From Zanthoxylum bungeanum (taxonomy: Eukaryota; Streptophyta; Magnoliopsida; Sapindales; Rutaceae): a stretch of 64,000 nt of DNA. The notes under the pieces were generated by a model. That model did not search any database. It saw only the letters and a list, made by a program, of their open reading frames with translations, and was not told the DNA's origin. Both the position numbers and the translations under genes were made by a program. Shown one piece after another: positions 34,776 to 46,436 of this stretch. Position 1 is the first letter of the stretch. Every line of letters starts with the position of its first letter. The stretch lies in NCBI GenBank assembly GCA_019454045.1, contig SKCR01051206.1, forward strand, positions 124,001 to 188,000. Direction: 5' to 3'.

Positions 34776-36907
34776 TGTTGGATAATATGACCCATAGCGT
34801 CACTATTTGTACAGATCACGGTGTTGTTGTACAAATTAACTATGTGACAAGGAAATTGCACTCTCATCATTTGTGATTAGATCACCATAGATATATAAAT
34901 GAAGAGAGGTCCATATGATTAGTTCCTGGATTGAGAATGATATGAGACAGTATCAGTCCACGAAGGATTAATCATTAAATATCCCTAGCCGGAGTATTAT
35001 CGAGACAGGACATCGATAATGCGGAATAGGCTAGTATTGCACTTGTGCGCGTTGTGAGGGCACAACGGCATAGTTCTCATATATATAAGTATTGGATACT
35101 TATGCAAGTGCGATAGGAGGTGTGTTTCACCGATGGTACGGGAAACAGCTTCGCTCTGGATAGACCCCTCGGAATCCCATTGGTATTATGACTATGTGTC
35201 TATGGGAGGCCGAAATCAGGGTAGGTGTGTATAGTCTTAACCTGAGACTTACATCGCTAATACTTGCGATAATCGGTAGACTTTGGTCTTGGTGGTACAG
35301 GGCTTTAACCGGTTCTGCGTACACCACTTCTGGGTTTATCAGAGAGTCGTAGTGTATGGGTGTGATGTCAAGACGGAAGTATCACTTCAGTCATATTGGA
35401 GATGATGTCACGCAGGATACGGTATTAGTGCTCTTAAGTGCTGCGCGGCCATCGGGATATTATGACAAGGTCATGTATATCCGATTATAGAGACTAGTTA
35501 CCAGACATCCGACATGTGCTTCGGACGGGGCAGACACTTATCCCCCCCCTAGCACGTGACTATCCGATACTGGGCCGATATACACAATACTACGGTATAC
35601 TACGCTTGATACAGATCTATATATTCCTGTAAGAATATTTCTGGAGAATTGGGTAGGCATGGCGCTTTGCTAGAAGCCAACCTTGTCTTGTAAATCGGTA
35701 TAAACGTAGTACAAGGTACTTACGTGTTCGGATAGTCCGACGACCGTATTTACTGCCAACATATCCGGAGATCTCATGGGTCGCTTCCTGAAGATTCACC
35801 GATGATGTATGACTCGCACTTTAATTAATCTGGGATTAATTAGTAGAGAGAGATTAATTTCTAGAAAAGAAATTAATCTAGGATTAATTACGGAGATATT
35901 TTATCTCGGATAAAATATTAATTAAAGAGAGAGAACGATTAATTTGGAATTAATCGATAAAATAATATATTCGATATATTATAAGAAATTGGATTTCGAC
36001 GCGGAATTAAAATTAGATTTTAATTCGGGCGAACGAATTAATTTAGAATTAATTCGTTAGCGACGTGAATAGTGATTTCGCTATGCGTAATCATTTAATT
36101 ACGACGCGACGGAAAATTCGTTAATTTGGAATTAGCGAACCCGAGCCCGAGAGTGATTGCGAACGCATTCGCATTTCGAATTCGAGTGCGGTACGCAAGT
36201 CGCATCAAGCGTCAAATCGTTAGTCGCGTCAATTGTCAAATCACTTGTCACTTTGAGTGATGTGATATGATATGTTGTCACTTTATTAAAGTGAAGTGAC
36301 TTGATGTAAAAAGTAGAAGTGATGGGTGAAAAGTTGAAAGCTTTTTACTTTTGCTTTTGACTTTTTTAATTAATAGTTTTGTATATATTTTATTTATATT
36401 ACTTGGTAAAAAAAAGATAAAATGATATACAAAAGAATAACTCTCTCTCTCTTCACATGTGATTCACGGTTTTAGGCTTTTGGAGCCAAAACCCTTCATC
36501 TTTCTCTCTTCTCCCTCTCACGGCTTCAAGCCGATTTCTTCACAAAATTCTAGTTTGACCGAAATTTTGAGAAGCAAATGAAGAAGAGTAGTGCTAGCAC
36601 ACACATGGGTTATATTATGGTGATAGGGAAATGAATTTGTGAGCTTGGATTTATTTTTGGAGCTTGAAGCTTTGAGCTTCCATAGAGTCTCCCATGGCCG
36701 AATCTTGGAGGAATTTCACAGCCCAAAACCGAGTAGTCCAGCAGTTCACAGGAGGCCAAACCGAGCACCAACAAGGAGGAAAACACATCTTGTTCTTCCT
36801 AGCATCAAACCCATCAATGTGAGTATGTATTCCGCCTTACTCCTTGGTTGTATTCAACTCGTTTTTATGCATGATTTATGATCTTGGGACTTGATTGAAA
36901 CTCAACA
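34776..36907 (+). repeat. 3' LTR of the copia-type element
   Basis: 2132 bp long and near-identical to 26674-28797 with scattered substitutions and small indels (for example near 34952 and 35860). Confidence 0.93.
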
Positions 36908-36912
36908 TGGCG

Positions 36913-38267
36913 GTCTGTAACTCTGAGCATTCGCCAGTTGTCCAATTTGATTCTCCAGTGCTTTAATAGAAGCTGATTGACTTTGAATTAATGCTGCTTG
37001 GGATTGAATCATAACATCATATCTTGCTGCTTGAGATTGAAACATAGCATCATATCTTGCTGCTTGAGAGTCGTGTTTTGCTTCTATCTTTTTCAAGTGG
37101 GTCAACAATTCTGTTATTCCTGGTTCATTTGCCTGTTCCTAGCTTTTGTTCTGTTGTTGGAATCCGGGTGGTGGATTGTTCATTTGCCCTGAATTGTTGC
37201 TCCATGCGAAATTGGGATGATTACTCCACCCTGGGTAGTAGGTGTTGGAATATGGATTGTTCCCCTGTCTGTTGAAATTATTGACATAATTCACCGTTTC
37301 TTTATGTTGGTTGAAAGATTCTGACTTAGGTGCTCCTCCAAATGGTGAACTTGTGGATCCACCATTAACTTTTATGTTAAGAGTTTCCAGATTTTTGCAA
37401 ATCACATCCAGCTTGGAATTCAGTGCTGTGTTGGCTCCAACTTAATAAATTCCTGCAATTCTTTGGATCATGCTCCTTTCTATTGGCCATAAAGAATTAT
37501 TTTTGGCCATTTCTTCGATTAGGTCCCAAGCTTCATCTTATCATTTTGCCATTAAAGCTCCTCCAGCAGCAGCATCGATTGTGGTTCTCATTATTCTAGA
37601 AAGTCCATTATAGAATGTTTGGACTTGAAGCCATTTTGGAATCTCATGGTGATGACATTTCCGGAGCAAATCTTTGTACCTTTCCCAAGATTCGCAGAGG
37701 GATTCTGAATCTTGTAGTACAAAGGATGTGATGTCATTCCTCAGCTTTCTGCATCTGGCTGGTAGAAAGTACTTTGCAAGAAATTTGGTGGCTAAAATGT
37801 TCCAAGTTGTGATAGAACCTGCTGGTAGTGAATGTAGCCAAGCTTTAGCTCTGTCCTTCAAGGAGTATGGGAAAACACGCAGTCTCATTGCTTCTTCTGA
37901 TGCTCTGTTATAGTTGAAAGTGCCGCAAACTTCCAGGAAGTTACTGATGTGGGCATTAGGATCTTCAGTTGCCTTCCCCCCGAACTGAACTGACTGCTGA
38001 ATCATCTGAATGCATGTTTTGATGTCACACGTATTTGCTGGTAAAGGAGGAAGTACAATACATGAAATGAGTCTGTCAACCACCGGAATTGTTCTGTCTC
38101 GAATTGGAATTGGTGCTGCAACCTCTAACGGTTCAGGTTCCATGTTGACTAAAGCTTCTTGGCCTTCTCGCCTTTCCATTCTCAACTGTCTGATGGTTCT
38201 TTCAATTTCTGGGTCAAGCGATCGGAGTTCAAAGCTTCTGGTTCGTCTCATGTAGTTTCTGAGAACC
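36913..38267 (-). pseudogene. Athila-2 gag, N-terminal part
   Basis: The ATG of MRRTRSFELRSL is within the open frame 38275-37541. Capsid motifs are TEDPNAHISNFLEVCGTF and KAWLHSLPAGSITTW. In-frame stops at about 37541 and 37443 are the only breaks; the frame stays in phase through NNPYSNTYYPGWSNHPNF and a QSQAARYD-type glutamine-rich repeat to QLANAQSYRP, where the copia-type element is inserted. An acceptor-like cag precedes the start as in Athila-1. With the part at 25747-26668 it makes the gag-protease gene of the element. Confidence 0.88.
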
Positions 38268-38358
38268 TGAAACACAAGAAAACCAAAACAATAAGTAAAA
38301 AGAAATTAGATACAAGTAACGTATCTAACCCCAAAATTAATAGTGAAAGATAAATAAG

Positions 38359-38376
38359 TCCCCGGCAACGGCGCCA
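38359..38376 (-). other. Athila-2 primer-binding site (tRNA-Asp type)
   Basis: On the minus strand tggcgccgttgccgggga is an exact match to the Athila-type primer site, 6 bp from the LTR. Confidence 0.93.
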
Positions 38377-38382
38377 AAAACT

Positions 38383-40160
38383 TGACCGGAGTAAACACAC
38401 ACGTATAACGCAAGCGCACGTATCGTTCAAGTAGTATAAAAATATCGATCCCACGAGGACTTAATATCTAATCTATTAATTTTATGAGGTCAAATGATTA
38501 CTAGTATCTAACAAGTTGTTTGATTGATTTGAAATGGTGACGATTCTAAATTTAAAAACAAGTAAATAAAATGGTTTGAAATTAGGTTTTAAGAAAATTC
38601 AATATTAAAAATTATCTAGGGTTGTGATTTCTTCCAATATCATTTTAAAGATGAAGTGGTTATCTTAAAGTTGGGTAATATATTGATTTATTAACCTGGA
38701 ACACTAAATTATGTGTAAGCCTCAGTCGATGGTCAAACACAAATACCCAGTTTAACCCAATTGAACCATATGTCTATGTCAACCAAATTATCTGGATTCA
38801 TTAAGTTTAAGTTCCAATTATGGCTACCCCCGCCCGACAGGTATATGTCTATCCTGTAAGGAAATCTATTAAAGGGTTATCTATCCTCAATGAAGATCGT
38901 GGACTATTGAGTCTAAGGTCTTAAACTTAAAATCCCTATGTCTAGTTCATTTTAAGTTTCCCAGTTCAATTTTATTAATGGCCAGTTAATGAAAAAGCAT
39001 TAAGATTAAGACTCAATAAATAAATCTTTATATTATCCAAGCTATAATCTAACCCCTTCTAAACCGGTGATATTGGATTTCATCACAACCCCAGATAACT
39101 GGCTTAGTTACGACACATATTTACGGGTAGTAAAAAAAACTTAAATAAAATAAAAGACATAAAGTATAATACTGAAAATTAAATACTGAAAATTAAATAC
39201 AAAAGTAAATGCTGAAAGTAAATGTTGAAATTAAATACTGAAAATAAAATGCTGAAAGTAAATTATTGAAAGTAAATTGCTGAAAAGTAAATTGCTGAAA
39301 GTAAATTGCTGAAAAGTAAATGCTGAAAGTAAATTACTGAAAAGTAAAAACTGAAAATTAAAGAAAGAAAAGTACTGTGCGTAAAAGTAAATTGCGGAAA
39401 GTAAAAACTGAAAAGTAAAGAAAAGAAAGTACGAAAGCGGAAATTAATTACTGAAAGCTGTAAATAAACAAACAAGATACAATCTTCTTAGTATTCTTAA
39501 GGAATTCCTTAGAAGAAAGTATGAATTTTACAAATGAAATGACTTGGTATTTATAGGCAAAATTTTGCCTCCATCAATCATCCACCAAATCAATTATTAA
39601 TTGCTCGACTAATTGCTCCACAAATCCATTATTAATTGCTCCACTAATCTCTTATCATGTTTGGTGATGATTTGATAATTTTTATTATTTATTTATTAAT
39701 TTATTTTTTGCTTTGAAAATGATTGAAAGTGACTTTAATAATTACACACAACACACTTCTGGATGGTTCATCAATTTCGGGCATAAAATTGTCAGAATTT
39801 GAAATTAATTTTCAAAGCTGTAGATCTTTAAGTCTTCTTTAATATGGAACTTGAATCAGCTCAATCCGATATCAGAGTAAATAGTTATGCCCAAAATACG
39901 ACAGATGCGCAAAACTGGAATTTCCAAAACTGCACTTCGTCAAAAACGCCATTTCAAGTTTTCAATCTCCAAAATTAAAATATCAAGTCCAATAATTGCC
40001 CTTATTTGACCCATATTTCATCCTAAATGATTTCATTGAGATCCGATATTATTTTATCTGGAAAATAAACTAAACACATCAAAACGTTTATCAACCCGAG
40101 AAACTAAACAAAATATTAAGTTAAAGGGGCGATAAATATTGATATATTTTTCGCTCATCA
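38383..40160 (-). repeat. Athila-2 5' LTR
   Basis: Near-identical to 20562-22335, with tgaccgga...gctcatca ends and TSD gtcga at 40161-40165. A TATA box lies at 39548-39556 on the minus strand. The short-repeat run 39170-39430 gives a spurious ORF. Confidence 0.92.
39548..39556 (-). promoter_or_regulatory. TATA box, Athila-2 5' LTR
   Basis: Minus-strand ctataaata, which would drive the full-length element RNA that includes the LOG-like gene. Confidence 0.6.
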
Positions 40161-40466
40161 GTCGACCTGTAAAAGCCTTGTCTTGTTATCCTGCGAGACA
40201 AATTCAATCTGTTCATGTGCGGTCCAAATACTCTGGCATGTACTTCTTCCATTGCCTTCTGAGCCTCTTCTTTTCTTAAACACTTCAGCTGGATGCCATT
40301 CGCTTGTCTCTTGTATAGTTCTCCCTTCAAACTCACATATTGAGAAGCCAACTTCTGAATGGCTATCATGTCCTTTCTGCTTGCTTTTTTTGGAAGTTCC
40401 CCGCATTCTAAGTATCGCTGAATTTCATAGTACCAAGGTTTCCCATCGTAGACCTCTACTTCCAAG
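40161..40466 (-). pseudogene. Tat-1 integrase N-terminal region (RNase H-integrase linker)
   Basis: Open frame 40465-40121 on the minus strand reads KPWYYEIQRYLECGELP, then YKRQANGIQLKCLRKEEA and ITRQGFYRST, the usual linker and zinc-binding N-terminus of gypsy integrases. It stops being integrase at 40161, where Athila-2 is inserted, and continues at 20556. Confidence 0.85.
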
Positions 40467-40471
40467 ACCCT

Positions 40472-41047
40472 TTATATCTCGTAAACATGTCTGCTTGCTA
40501 TTGTCAACACTAGAGGTCTCATCACCAACTTTTCTGGATTTTCCCAAGTTGCGGCCAGGGTAGCCAACGCGTCTGCCATTTTATTCTCTTCCCGCGGCAA
40601 ATACTGGAATTTACAATCGGGGAGGGCCGGTGCCAAATTCCTGAGGTGGAATAGGTAGGGTTCCAACCGTTTTTCCTTCAATTCCCATTCTCCTTGCATT
40701 TGTCGAACTACCAATATCGAGTCTCCGTAGACCTCCACATTGTTAGCCTTCAAGGTTATCAATGCCGTCAGTCCGAAGGCGGATGCTTCATATTCGGCCA
40801 TGTTGTTGGTTACTCCGAACGTCAACCTCTTTGCCATAGGCAAGGTTTCTCCTTCGAAAAAGGTTATCACCTGCAAAGCTTCCTTCTGCACCGATCCTAT
40901 AAACATTGTAGGGTTGGCATCTTCCAATACTATTATCTTGCTCAAGGCCTCAACCATGGCACGCCTATGCTCCTGAGATGCACACAACAACTCCCAGGTG
41001 CTTACTTGTGCTCGTGTTTCTTCAACTGACGCAACACTACATCTCAT
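40472..41047 (-). pseudogene. Tat-1 RNase H domain (second-type, Tat lineage)
   Basis: The 191-codon frame has FGVTNNMAEYEASAFGLTA, VEVYGDSILVVRQMQGEW and PREENKMADALATLAATW, the E, D and D motifs of the extra RNase H found in Tat/Ogre elements. The N-terminal ~35 residues (EETRAQVSTWELLCASQEHR) do not look like RNase H and lie where RT should be. The domain overlaps the end of the gag frame by 4 bp because protease and RT have been deleted. It is catalytically plausible as a fold but is not part of a working polyprotein. Confidence 0.83.
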
Positions 41048-42252
41048 TCAGTATTATCCACGTTCTCTGCCACTTCTCTACCTTTTTCCAACACTTCCAT
41101 GCCTTTCTCCACTGTTTCACTGTAAAAATGCCCACTTCGTGTCATTCCTTTCACCTTATCTTCAACACTGGTTGAGATGTCCTCCCATAAATTCTTCCCC
41201 TGCTCTGTTTCATCCTCACTACTGCTATCCCAAATCCCCAGGCAAAAGGCTTGGTGGTCAAAGGTTTCGAGGACAAGGTTTTTAGGTAGGCCGGAGCTAA
41301 TAATGTAGGTAGGTGGTGGGACAGAGTGATAGTTAGGTAGGAGCTTTCTGTGTGTGTTGGGTTGCTCTTTTTCTGGGTCAGGTATTTTGTATGAGTCTAT
41401 GAGGTCTTGGATTTCATGTCTGAGGCGGGCACATCTGTCGGTGTCATGGCCTTTTTGCTGGTGGTAGTAATAGTAAAGGTTCAAGTTAAGATGTGATGGC
41501 GGAGGGTGTGGAAGTAGTTTAGCTTCTAAGGGTTTTAGGAGTCCTTGTCTCGTCAACTTCTCAAGCACCTTAGACAAAGGCCTACCTAGGTTAGAAAAAT
41601 GCCGGTTTCTGATGGCGGCAACTTCGGCAGAAACAGGCTTGGTTCCCGATGGTCCCCTGATGGTCCTCCTGTCCAGGCCATAAAACTTCCTATTCTCAGC
41701 TTCTTCCTCCTGAATGTCCATGAAAGTCTCCCTCAACTGTCGAAAATTAGTAATAATATAGGTCATCCTCCACAGTTTGCCATAAATAGAGGGTTTGGTG
41801 CCCTTGATGATCATCTTGATATGATCCTTCTCCAAGGGTCGAGTTTGTATCTTCAGAAGCTGGCTTCTCCAGCGATCCACATAATCCTTGAAGCTCTCAT
41901 CCGGCTTCTGTTTGGTATTCTCCAAGTCGCGAAGCGACAAGTCGATCTCTAAATCTGTGACATACTGATTCAGAAAGGCCTCCGCCAATGCCCTCCCATC
42001 ATCCTTGACATTCATCTCAAGGCCATGATACCATACCACGGGTGCCCCTTCGAGCGACATCCCGAACATCTTCTGAACCTGACGCTTCGACAGACTTATC
42101 GAACTCATCACAAAAATATATTGTCGAAGGTGGACCCTCGGATCCTTGTTTCCGTTGAACTTGGCTATGTCGGGCATCTTGAATTGAGACGGCAACTGCT
42201 CCTCAAAAATCATCGCCTCGTAGTCTAGCAAATCTTCATGCTTACCCCTCAT
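41044..42252 (-). CDS. Tat-1 Gag, main open part
   Basis: This is a 402-codon open frame. Capsid-type motifs are MPDIAKFNGNKDPRVHLRQY (about 27-46), LEGAPVVWYHGLE (67-79) and DESFKDYVDRWRSQLLKIQT, then a zinc-poor HQQKGHDTDRCARLRHEIQD segment typical of Tat/Ogre Gag. The C-terminal ~80 residues are acidic. The N-terminal ~130 codons are in a separate piece at 42669-42319, split off by a stop and a frame change near 42260-42320. The original protein was longer, so this is a partly decayed gene even though the piece is open. Confidence 0.8.
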   Translation of the reverse strand: MRGKHEDLLDYEAMIFEEQLPSQFKMPDIAKFNGNKDPRVHLRQYIFVMSSISLSKRQVQKMFGMSLEGAPVVWYHGLEMNVKDDGRALAEAFLNQYVTDLEIDLSLRDLENTKQKPDESFKDYVDRWRSQLLKIQTRPLEKDHIKMIIKGTKPSIYGKLWRMTYIITNFRQLRETFMDIQEEEAENRKFYGLDRRTIRGPSGTKPVSAEVAAIRNRHFSNLGRPLSKVLEKLTRQGLLKPLEAKLLPHPPPSHLNLNLYYYYHQQKGHDTDRCARLRHEIQDLIDSYKIPDPEKEQPNTHRKLLPNYHSVPPPTYIISSGLPKNLVLETFDHQAFCLGIWDSSSEDETEQGKNLWEDISTSVEDKVKGMTRSGHFYSETVEKGMEVLEKGREVAENVDNTE

Positions 42253-42318
42253 CTTGCGAGTAACTGACTCTACCTGATCCCTGAGTTTCTGCTACTCCGT
42301 CTGAGACCCGGCTATCCT

Positions 42319-42669
42319 TCATGCGGCATACTCAGCCACATCATCATAAAAAACATGGATCTCATCACTTAACCTGTTCAGAGGCTCTTCACGCCTCACA
42401 TTCTCAGAGCCTCCCCCAGTGCGGGGCACAACCATATTCGCCATAGCGGTGATCAAAGATTGCAACTGCTCAGTAAGCTTAGTGAGACTAGTCTCCAGCT
42501 GATCCATACGAGATCCCTCGTTCTCTGACTCGCTCATGTTCGCTAACGGCCTTTTGAAAAGTCTTCCCTCTTCCCTAACCCAACATGTATCTATGGTGGC
42601 TTTTAAAACTTTTAAGTCAGCATGTATGCTTGCGATGCATGGAATATATAAGCCCGTTATGGTTTTCAT
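42319..42669 (-). pseudogene. Tat-1 Gag N-terminal piece
   Basis: Open for 116 codons. It includes MSESENEGSRMDQLETSLTK, a coiled-coil-like stretch, LTEQLQSLITAMANMV, and RLSDEIHVFYDDVAEYAA. This is the usual start of Tat Gag; the next domain continues at 42252 after a break. Confidence 0.7.
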
Positions 42670-43487
42670 ACGAGTTGGCCCATTATCATTTCAAAGCATT
42701 CAACCATACTATTGCGAGGTGAAAACTTATCCCAATTGAGAAAGGCCCAACAAGTTTACACTTTTACGATAATGTGGCTAAGCAACTTCAAATGATAAGG
42801 GGCCCAAACACAAAATGGCCCATCGTCATTTTAGAAGCTTTTGGCCTAATTGTCATAAGACACAAACTCGTCCCAGTTTAAATTGCCCAACAAGTTCACA
42901 GCTCATGACGAAAGGTCCAACTGAATCCAAATGATGATAGTCCCAAACACAAGCATAAAGGGATGGTTTCTATTGGTCATACAACTATGATACATATCTT
43001 GGTTTACGGGAGTGTAGACAGAGGCTCCCGCTGGTGAAGGATTGCCCACAACTAGGTCTCCTCACTCAAGGTTTCGAGCGACCGAGTGAGCGCACCTTTT
43101 TTGTACCCTAAGGTACGTGCCAACGAGTGATGATACATGAATGACTGTCAGATGGATTTCTTATTGAACATTCCCATAGGGAGGGTGGAGCGAACTCTCT
43201 TAAATATCCTTGCCTTTTAGGATCTTATCGCCTTGGTGACAGGAATAAACAATAGGTCCTCCAAATTAGTCCATCATTTTAAGCTTCGAGTAATTGATTA
43301 TCTAGGTGCCTTCACAACTTTTCCTTTCAGCTATGAAGGGTAGTGAATGAAGGGAGACACCAAACCATTACCTAGCTCTAACAATGCCTTAGGTTAAACT
43401 CCTTGGTCCCAACCTACTTGTAGACATGGTTAACAAAAGCAGAGATCAAAAACATTACAAGACATTATTTCGGGGCCGATTCTCTAT
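42670..43487 (-). other. Tat-1 5' leader, containing a module shared with the copia element
   Basis: About 0.8 kb between primer site and gag, with no gene. On the minus strand 43432-43142 aligns with the copia leader 49475-49806 over ~300 bp. Shared phrases include gggaccaagg, tttggtgtct, ctagataatca, actaatttggagga, tgtttattc, tgtcacca, tatttaagagagtt and gctccaccctc. Confidence 0.8.
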
Positions 43488-43504
43488 CCCCAGTGGAGTC
43501 GCCA
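43488..43504 (-). other. Tat-1 primer-binding site (tRNA-Arg)
   Basis: On the minus strand tggcgactccactgggg, 3 bp inside the LTR. It is complementary to the 3' end of a plant tRNA-Arg (…ccccagtggagtcg-cca), the primer used by Tat/Ogre elements. Confidence 0.85.
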
Positions 43505-43507
43505 GAC

Positions 43508-45424
43508 TGTAGGACACATAAATTGACGACGATGTTCCAGGCTCGCGGCCCGGTCAGGAGTACAGAGTAGCCCGCGAGGGACTAAACCGGAGAATAAAGG
43601 AGTCGCCACCCAGCGTGAATTGGGAAATGATTTAAGGCCGCACTCACCCTTTACAAGGGAAGACCTCAAACAGTTGGGTTCGGAATGGTCCCTTACTTAT
43701 GCCACTTGTAATGAATGGATTCGTGCAATAATATAACCAAGTCTACGCAACATACACATGCAAGAATAACCTATATCTAAGTTTGCATACAACCTATATC
43801 TAACTTTGCATACAACCTATATCTAAGTTTGCATACATAGGAGTAAAACCTACATCTAAGTTTGCATGCACAGAAGTAAATAAAATGAAAGCAAGCACAC
43901 AATCTCATGAACATATTAATTTGATAAATGCAGAAATATAAATAAATAATGATTGTCTAAACATAAACATTGAAGAGATACAATTAAGTTCCTAACGCGA
44001 AAGAAATAACTAAATCATGCATGGAAATAACGTGCGATTTCTGATGAACCATAGATAAACATAAGATTAGACAAAACGAAATATGTTCGTTTCCCAAGTA
44101 GTACGTGGAGTTGTATCCCAAGTTCAGACCGTACTACCGTCCATTCGGATTCGGCTACTTAATTTACGTCTGGGTTTCCATCTGATATTCCACGAGAGAT
44201 GGCACAAAATCATTCATCCAACAACAATAACATACATAAACCAACAATACGCATGCGGATGAATATTAATAAATAATTGAAAGAGATGAACGAGAGTAAA
44301 TAAAAGGGTGCCCTCAGGTCTTACCTTTTAAGTCGCCTCTTGGAAGTGCGTTACGCGGCCGTCGGAGGGTTAATGCTCCGCAACTCCTCCGGTTCACTAG
44401 TTCAATACTTTCCTTCGTTGCTTCACTATTTTGGGCTGCTGTTTTTCTCGGTTTTTGTTGCTGTTTCTGGTCATTGTTTTTTGTTACTGTTTGCGGTAAT
44501 TTGGGGCTGTTTTGGGGACTGTTTTGGTTGTAGTTTTTTCTGTGGTTTATGGGACTGTTCTGGTTGCTGTTTTTGCGGTAATGCATGGGGATTTTTTGGG
44601 GACTATTTTCGGTGGTAATTTGAGGGGTTTTAGGGCTGCTGTTCTGCGGTGGTTAGGGTGTGTTTGGGGCTGTGATTTTTGGTGATTGATAGCTGTATAG
44701 GGGCTGCTGTTTTCGGTGATGGAGGGCTGTATGGGGGCTGTTTTTTCTGCAATGCAGGGTTGTATTGGGGGCTGTGATTCACGGCAATAGGGAGGCTATT
44801 CTCTTTGTGTCTTAGGCGTGAATGTGCTAGCTAGGGGTCTTAAGGTTTGGTTTATGTCTCTTTTTATAGGAGTGGGCTTGGGTTTTCCTTGCATGGGAAG
44901 GAAATAAATCATGCAATCAAGGGGGTATCTTCAATTAGGGTGTTATAATGAGAAGGTCTATTCAGTTTAGGAAGGTGATTTGTTTTAGTTTAGGAAAATG
45001 ATTTAAGAGATTTGATTTGATTTATTTAATTTAGAAAGGCGATTTGATTTGATTTATTTAATTTAGGAAGGAGATTTATTTAAATTAGGAAGGTGATTTG
45101 TTTGGATTTTAACATGTGTTTAATGTTTTAATTATTTTGGATTGGTCTTGGAGGCTTGTGGGCGTGTGGGATGGCTTTTTGGTGGGCTTGGGCGTGTGAA
45201 CTTGGGCATGTGGCTTGGTGTGGGATGCAGGGACTTTTGGGCCGTGTCTAACAGTTAGAACAGAGATTAATCGAGCGAACCTGAGGCTAAGCAAACGAAT
45301 GAAATCTAGCAAGGTATTCAATTTTCCCTTCCGACGTCCGTTTCCCGCAACTTACGCAACTTAAAGGGTAGTGCCTTCATACGAGGCTCATCATCGTGTC
45401 TTATGTAAAAATGCAGTGCCTACA
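43508..45424 (-). repeat. Tat-1 5' LTR (full length, 1917 bp)
   Basis: It starts tgtagg and ends cctaca on the plus strand, perfect inverted termini. It is collinear with 11868-13778 from 43584. ORFs 44314-44618 and 45109-45321 are in G/T-rich repeats and are not conserved. Confidence 0.92.
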
Positions 45425-46297
45425 CTTAGGTGCAAGTGTTAACTTAATGCCTTTTTCTATTTATAGGAAACTGCAAATTGGAGAAACAATGCCTACCTCA
45501 GTCTCTCTATAACTTGCTGATAGAACGCTCGTATTTCCGAGGGGTGTCATTGAAGATGTGCTAGTCAAAGTTGACAATTCATCTTCCGAGCAGATTTTAT
45601 TTTCCTTGATATGGAGGAAGAAGAAAATGTGTCGATCATCCTCGGGAGACCATTCATGGCTACTGGTCGAACCATTATTGATGTATAGGAATGAGAACTA
45701 ACCATGAGGGTACAAGACCAAGAAGTAACATTCAATGTTTTCAAGGCCATGAGTTTCCCAGATGATGAAAAGAATGAGGAATTTTTCAGACTTGATGTGA
45801 TAAATAGTACCATCAAGAACTCCAATGCAATGCAAAGTTCTACTGACAAACTTAAAACATGTCAATTACATGTGGAGCCGGAAGATAACGCGTATTGCGT
45901 ACTGAAGAAGCCAATTCTTGTACTACAAGCAACATAAGAGAAACAGTTCCACCAGCACAACGAATTGGAGGAATTTCACATTCAGCCTTTTGAGAATGCC
46001 AAATTATACAAAGAAAATGCCAGAAAGAAACATGATGAGAAGTTAGTGCGCATACAATTGGAACCAGGGCAGAGGGTACTGTTAAACAAGTCATGCTTGA
46101 AATTCTTCCCATGGAAGCCAAAATCACGGTGGTCAGGTCCATTCTTAATCACCAAGGTCTTACTAGATAGAGCCATTGAGTTACATGATCACGAATCCAA
46201 CAATAGATTCAAGGTTAACAGCCAGCGTGTCAAGCACTACTGGGGAGAATCATTTGAGGGACAAAAAGAAAGTGTCACACTTTCAGATCCAGCCTAA
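45425..46297 (+). pseudogene. Athila-1 protease plus integrase tail
   Basis: It resumes Athila-1 exactly at the protease active site (tagged by cttaggtgcaagtgttaac, L-G-A-S-V-N). The aspartate codon itself falls at or beyond the Tat junction. Several frameshifts follow, then open pieces 45704-45937 (RVQDQEVTFNVFKAMSF) and 45965-46297 (KSRWSGPFLITKVLLD, VKHYWGESFEGQKES). The direct protease-to-integrase-tail junction is the same as in Athila-2. Downstream, 46317-46362 holds the conserved 'agcgctagctgggaggcaac' phrase found after pol in Athila-type elements. Confidence 0.85.
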
Positions 46298-46436
46298 CGT
46301 TCGGGAAATCATGTCTAGCTGACGACATTAAACTTAGCGCTAGCTGGGAGGCAACCCATGAAATTTTTGTATATATTTTGATTTAGTGTCTTTTAATTTT
46401 TGAGTGTTTAGTTTTTACAGGTTAAGTCATTTCAAG

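Larger units (their letters stand above)
26674..36907 (+). mobile_element. Non-autonomous Ty1/copia-type element with fossil pol
   Basis: LTRs 26674-28797 and 34776-36907 are near-identical. The LTRs start tgttgg and end actcaaca, followed by an iMet-like primer site, and the 3' LTR is preceded by the copia-style polypurine tract aagtgggagat. It has a 5-bp duplication, tggcg. The interior is 28798-34775: about 3.6 kb without recognisable genes, then a copia pol so decayed that only blocks of homology survive. It is the innermost and youngest layer at this locus. Confidence 0.93.
20562..40160 (-). mobile_element. Athila-2: non-autonomous Athila-like element carrying an open LOG-like gene
   Basis: The 5' LTR is 40160-38383 and the 3' LTR 22335-20562. 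There is a tRNA-Asp primer site, a polypurine tract (22336-22347) and a 5-bp duplication gtcga. The minus-strand order is gag (38267 down to 36913), [copia-type insertion 26674-36907], the rest of gag/protease (26668-25747), the integrase C-terminal tail (25716-25285), an unknown frame (25145-24597), the LOG-like gene (24329-23676) and 3' UTR. The protease passes straight into the integrase tail, so RT, RNase H and integrase core are absent, exactly as in Athila-1. Without the insert the element is about 9.4 kb. Confidence 0.92.
11868..45424 (-). mobile_element. Tat-1: Tat/Ogre-like gypsy element, RT-less
   Basis: The 5' LTR lies at the high-coordinate side (43508-45424) and the truncated 3' LTR at 11868-13778. 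A tRNA-Arg primer site is at 43488-43504 and a polypurine tract at 13779-13795. Coding remnants in order on the minus strand are gag (42669-41044), RNase H (41047-40472), integrase N-terminus (40466-40161), [Athila-2 insertion], and integrase core and tail (20556-19540). Protease and reverse transcriptase are missing between gag and RNase H. The 3' half is further interrupted by a CACTA element. Confidence 0.88.

Noticed and set aside
44314..44618. 92-codon frame rich in Phe, Gly and Cys
   Set aside because: It is a G/T-rich simple-repeat tract in the Tat LTR; the other LTR copy breaks the frame.
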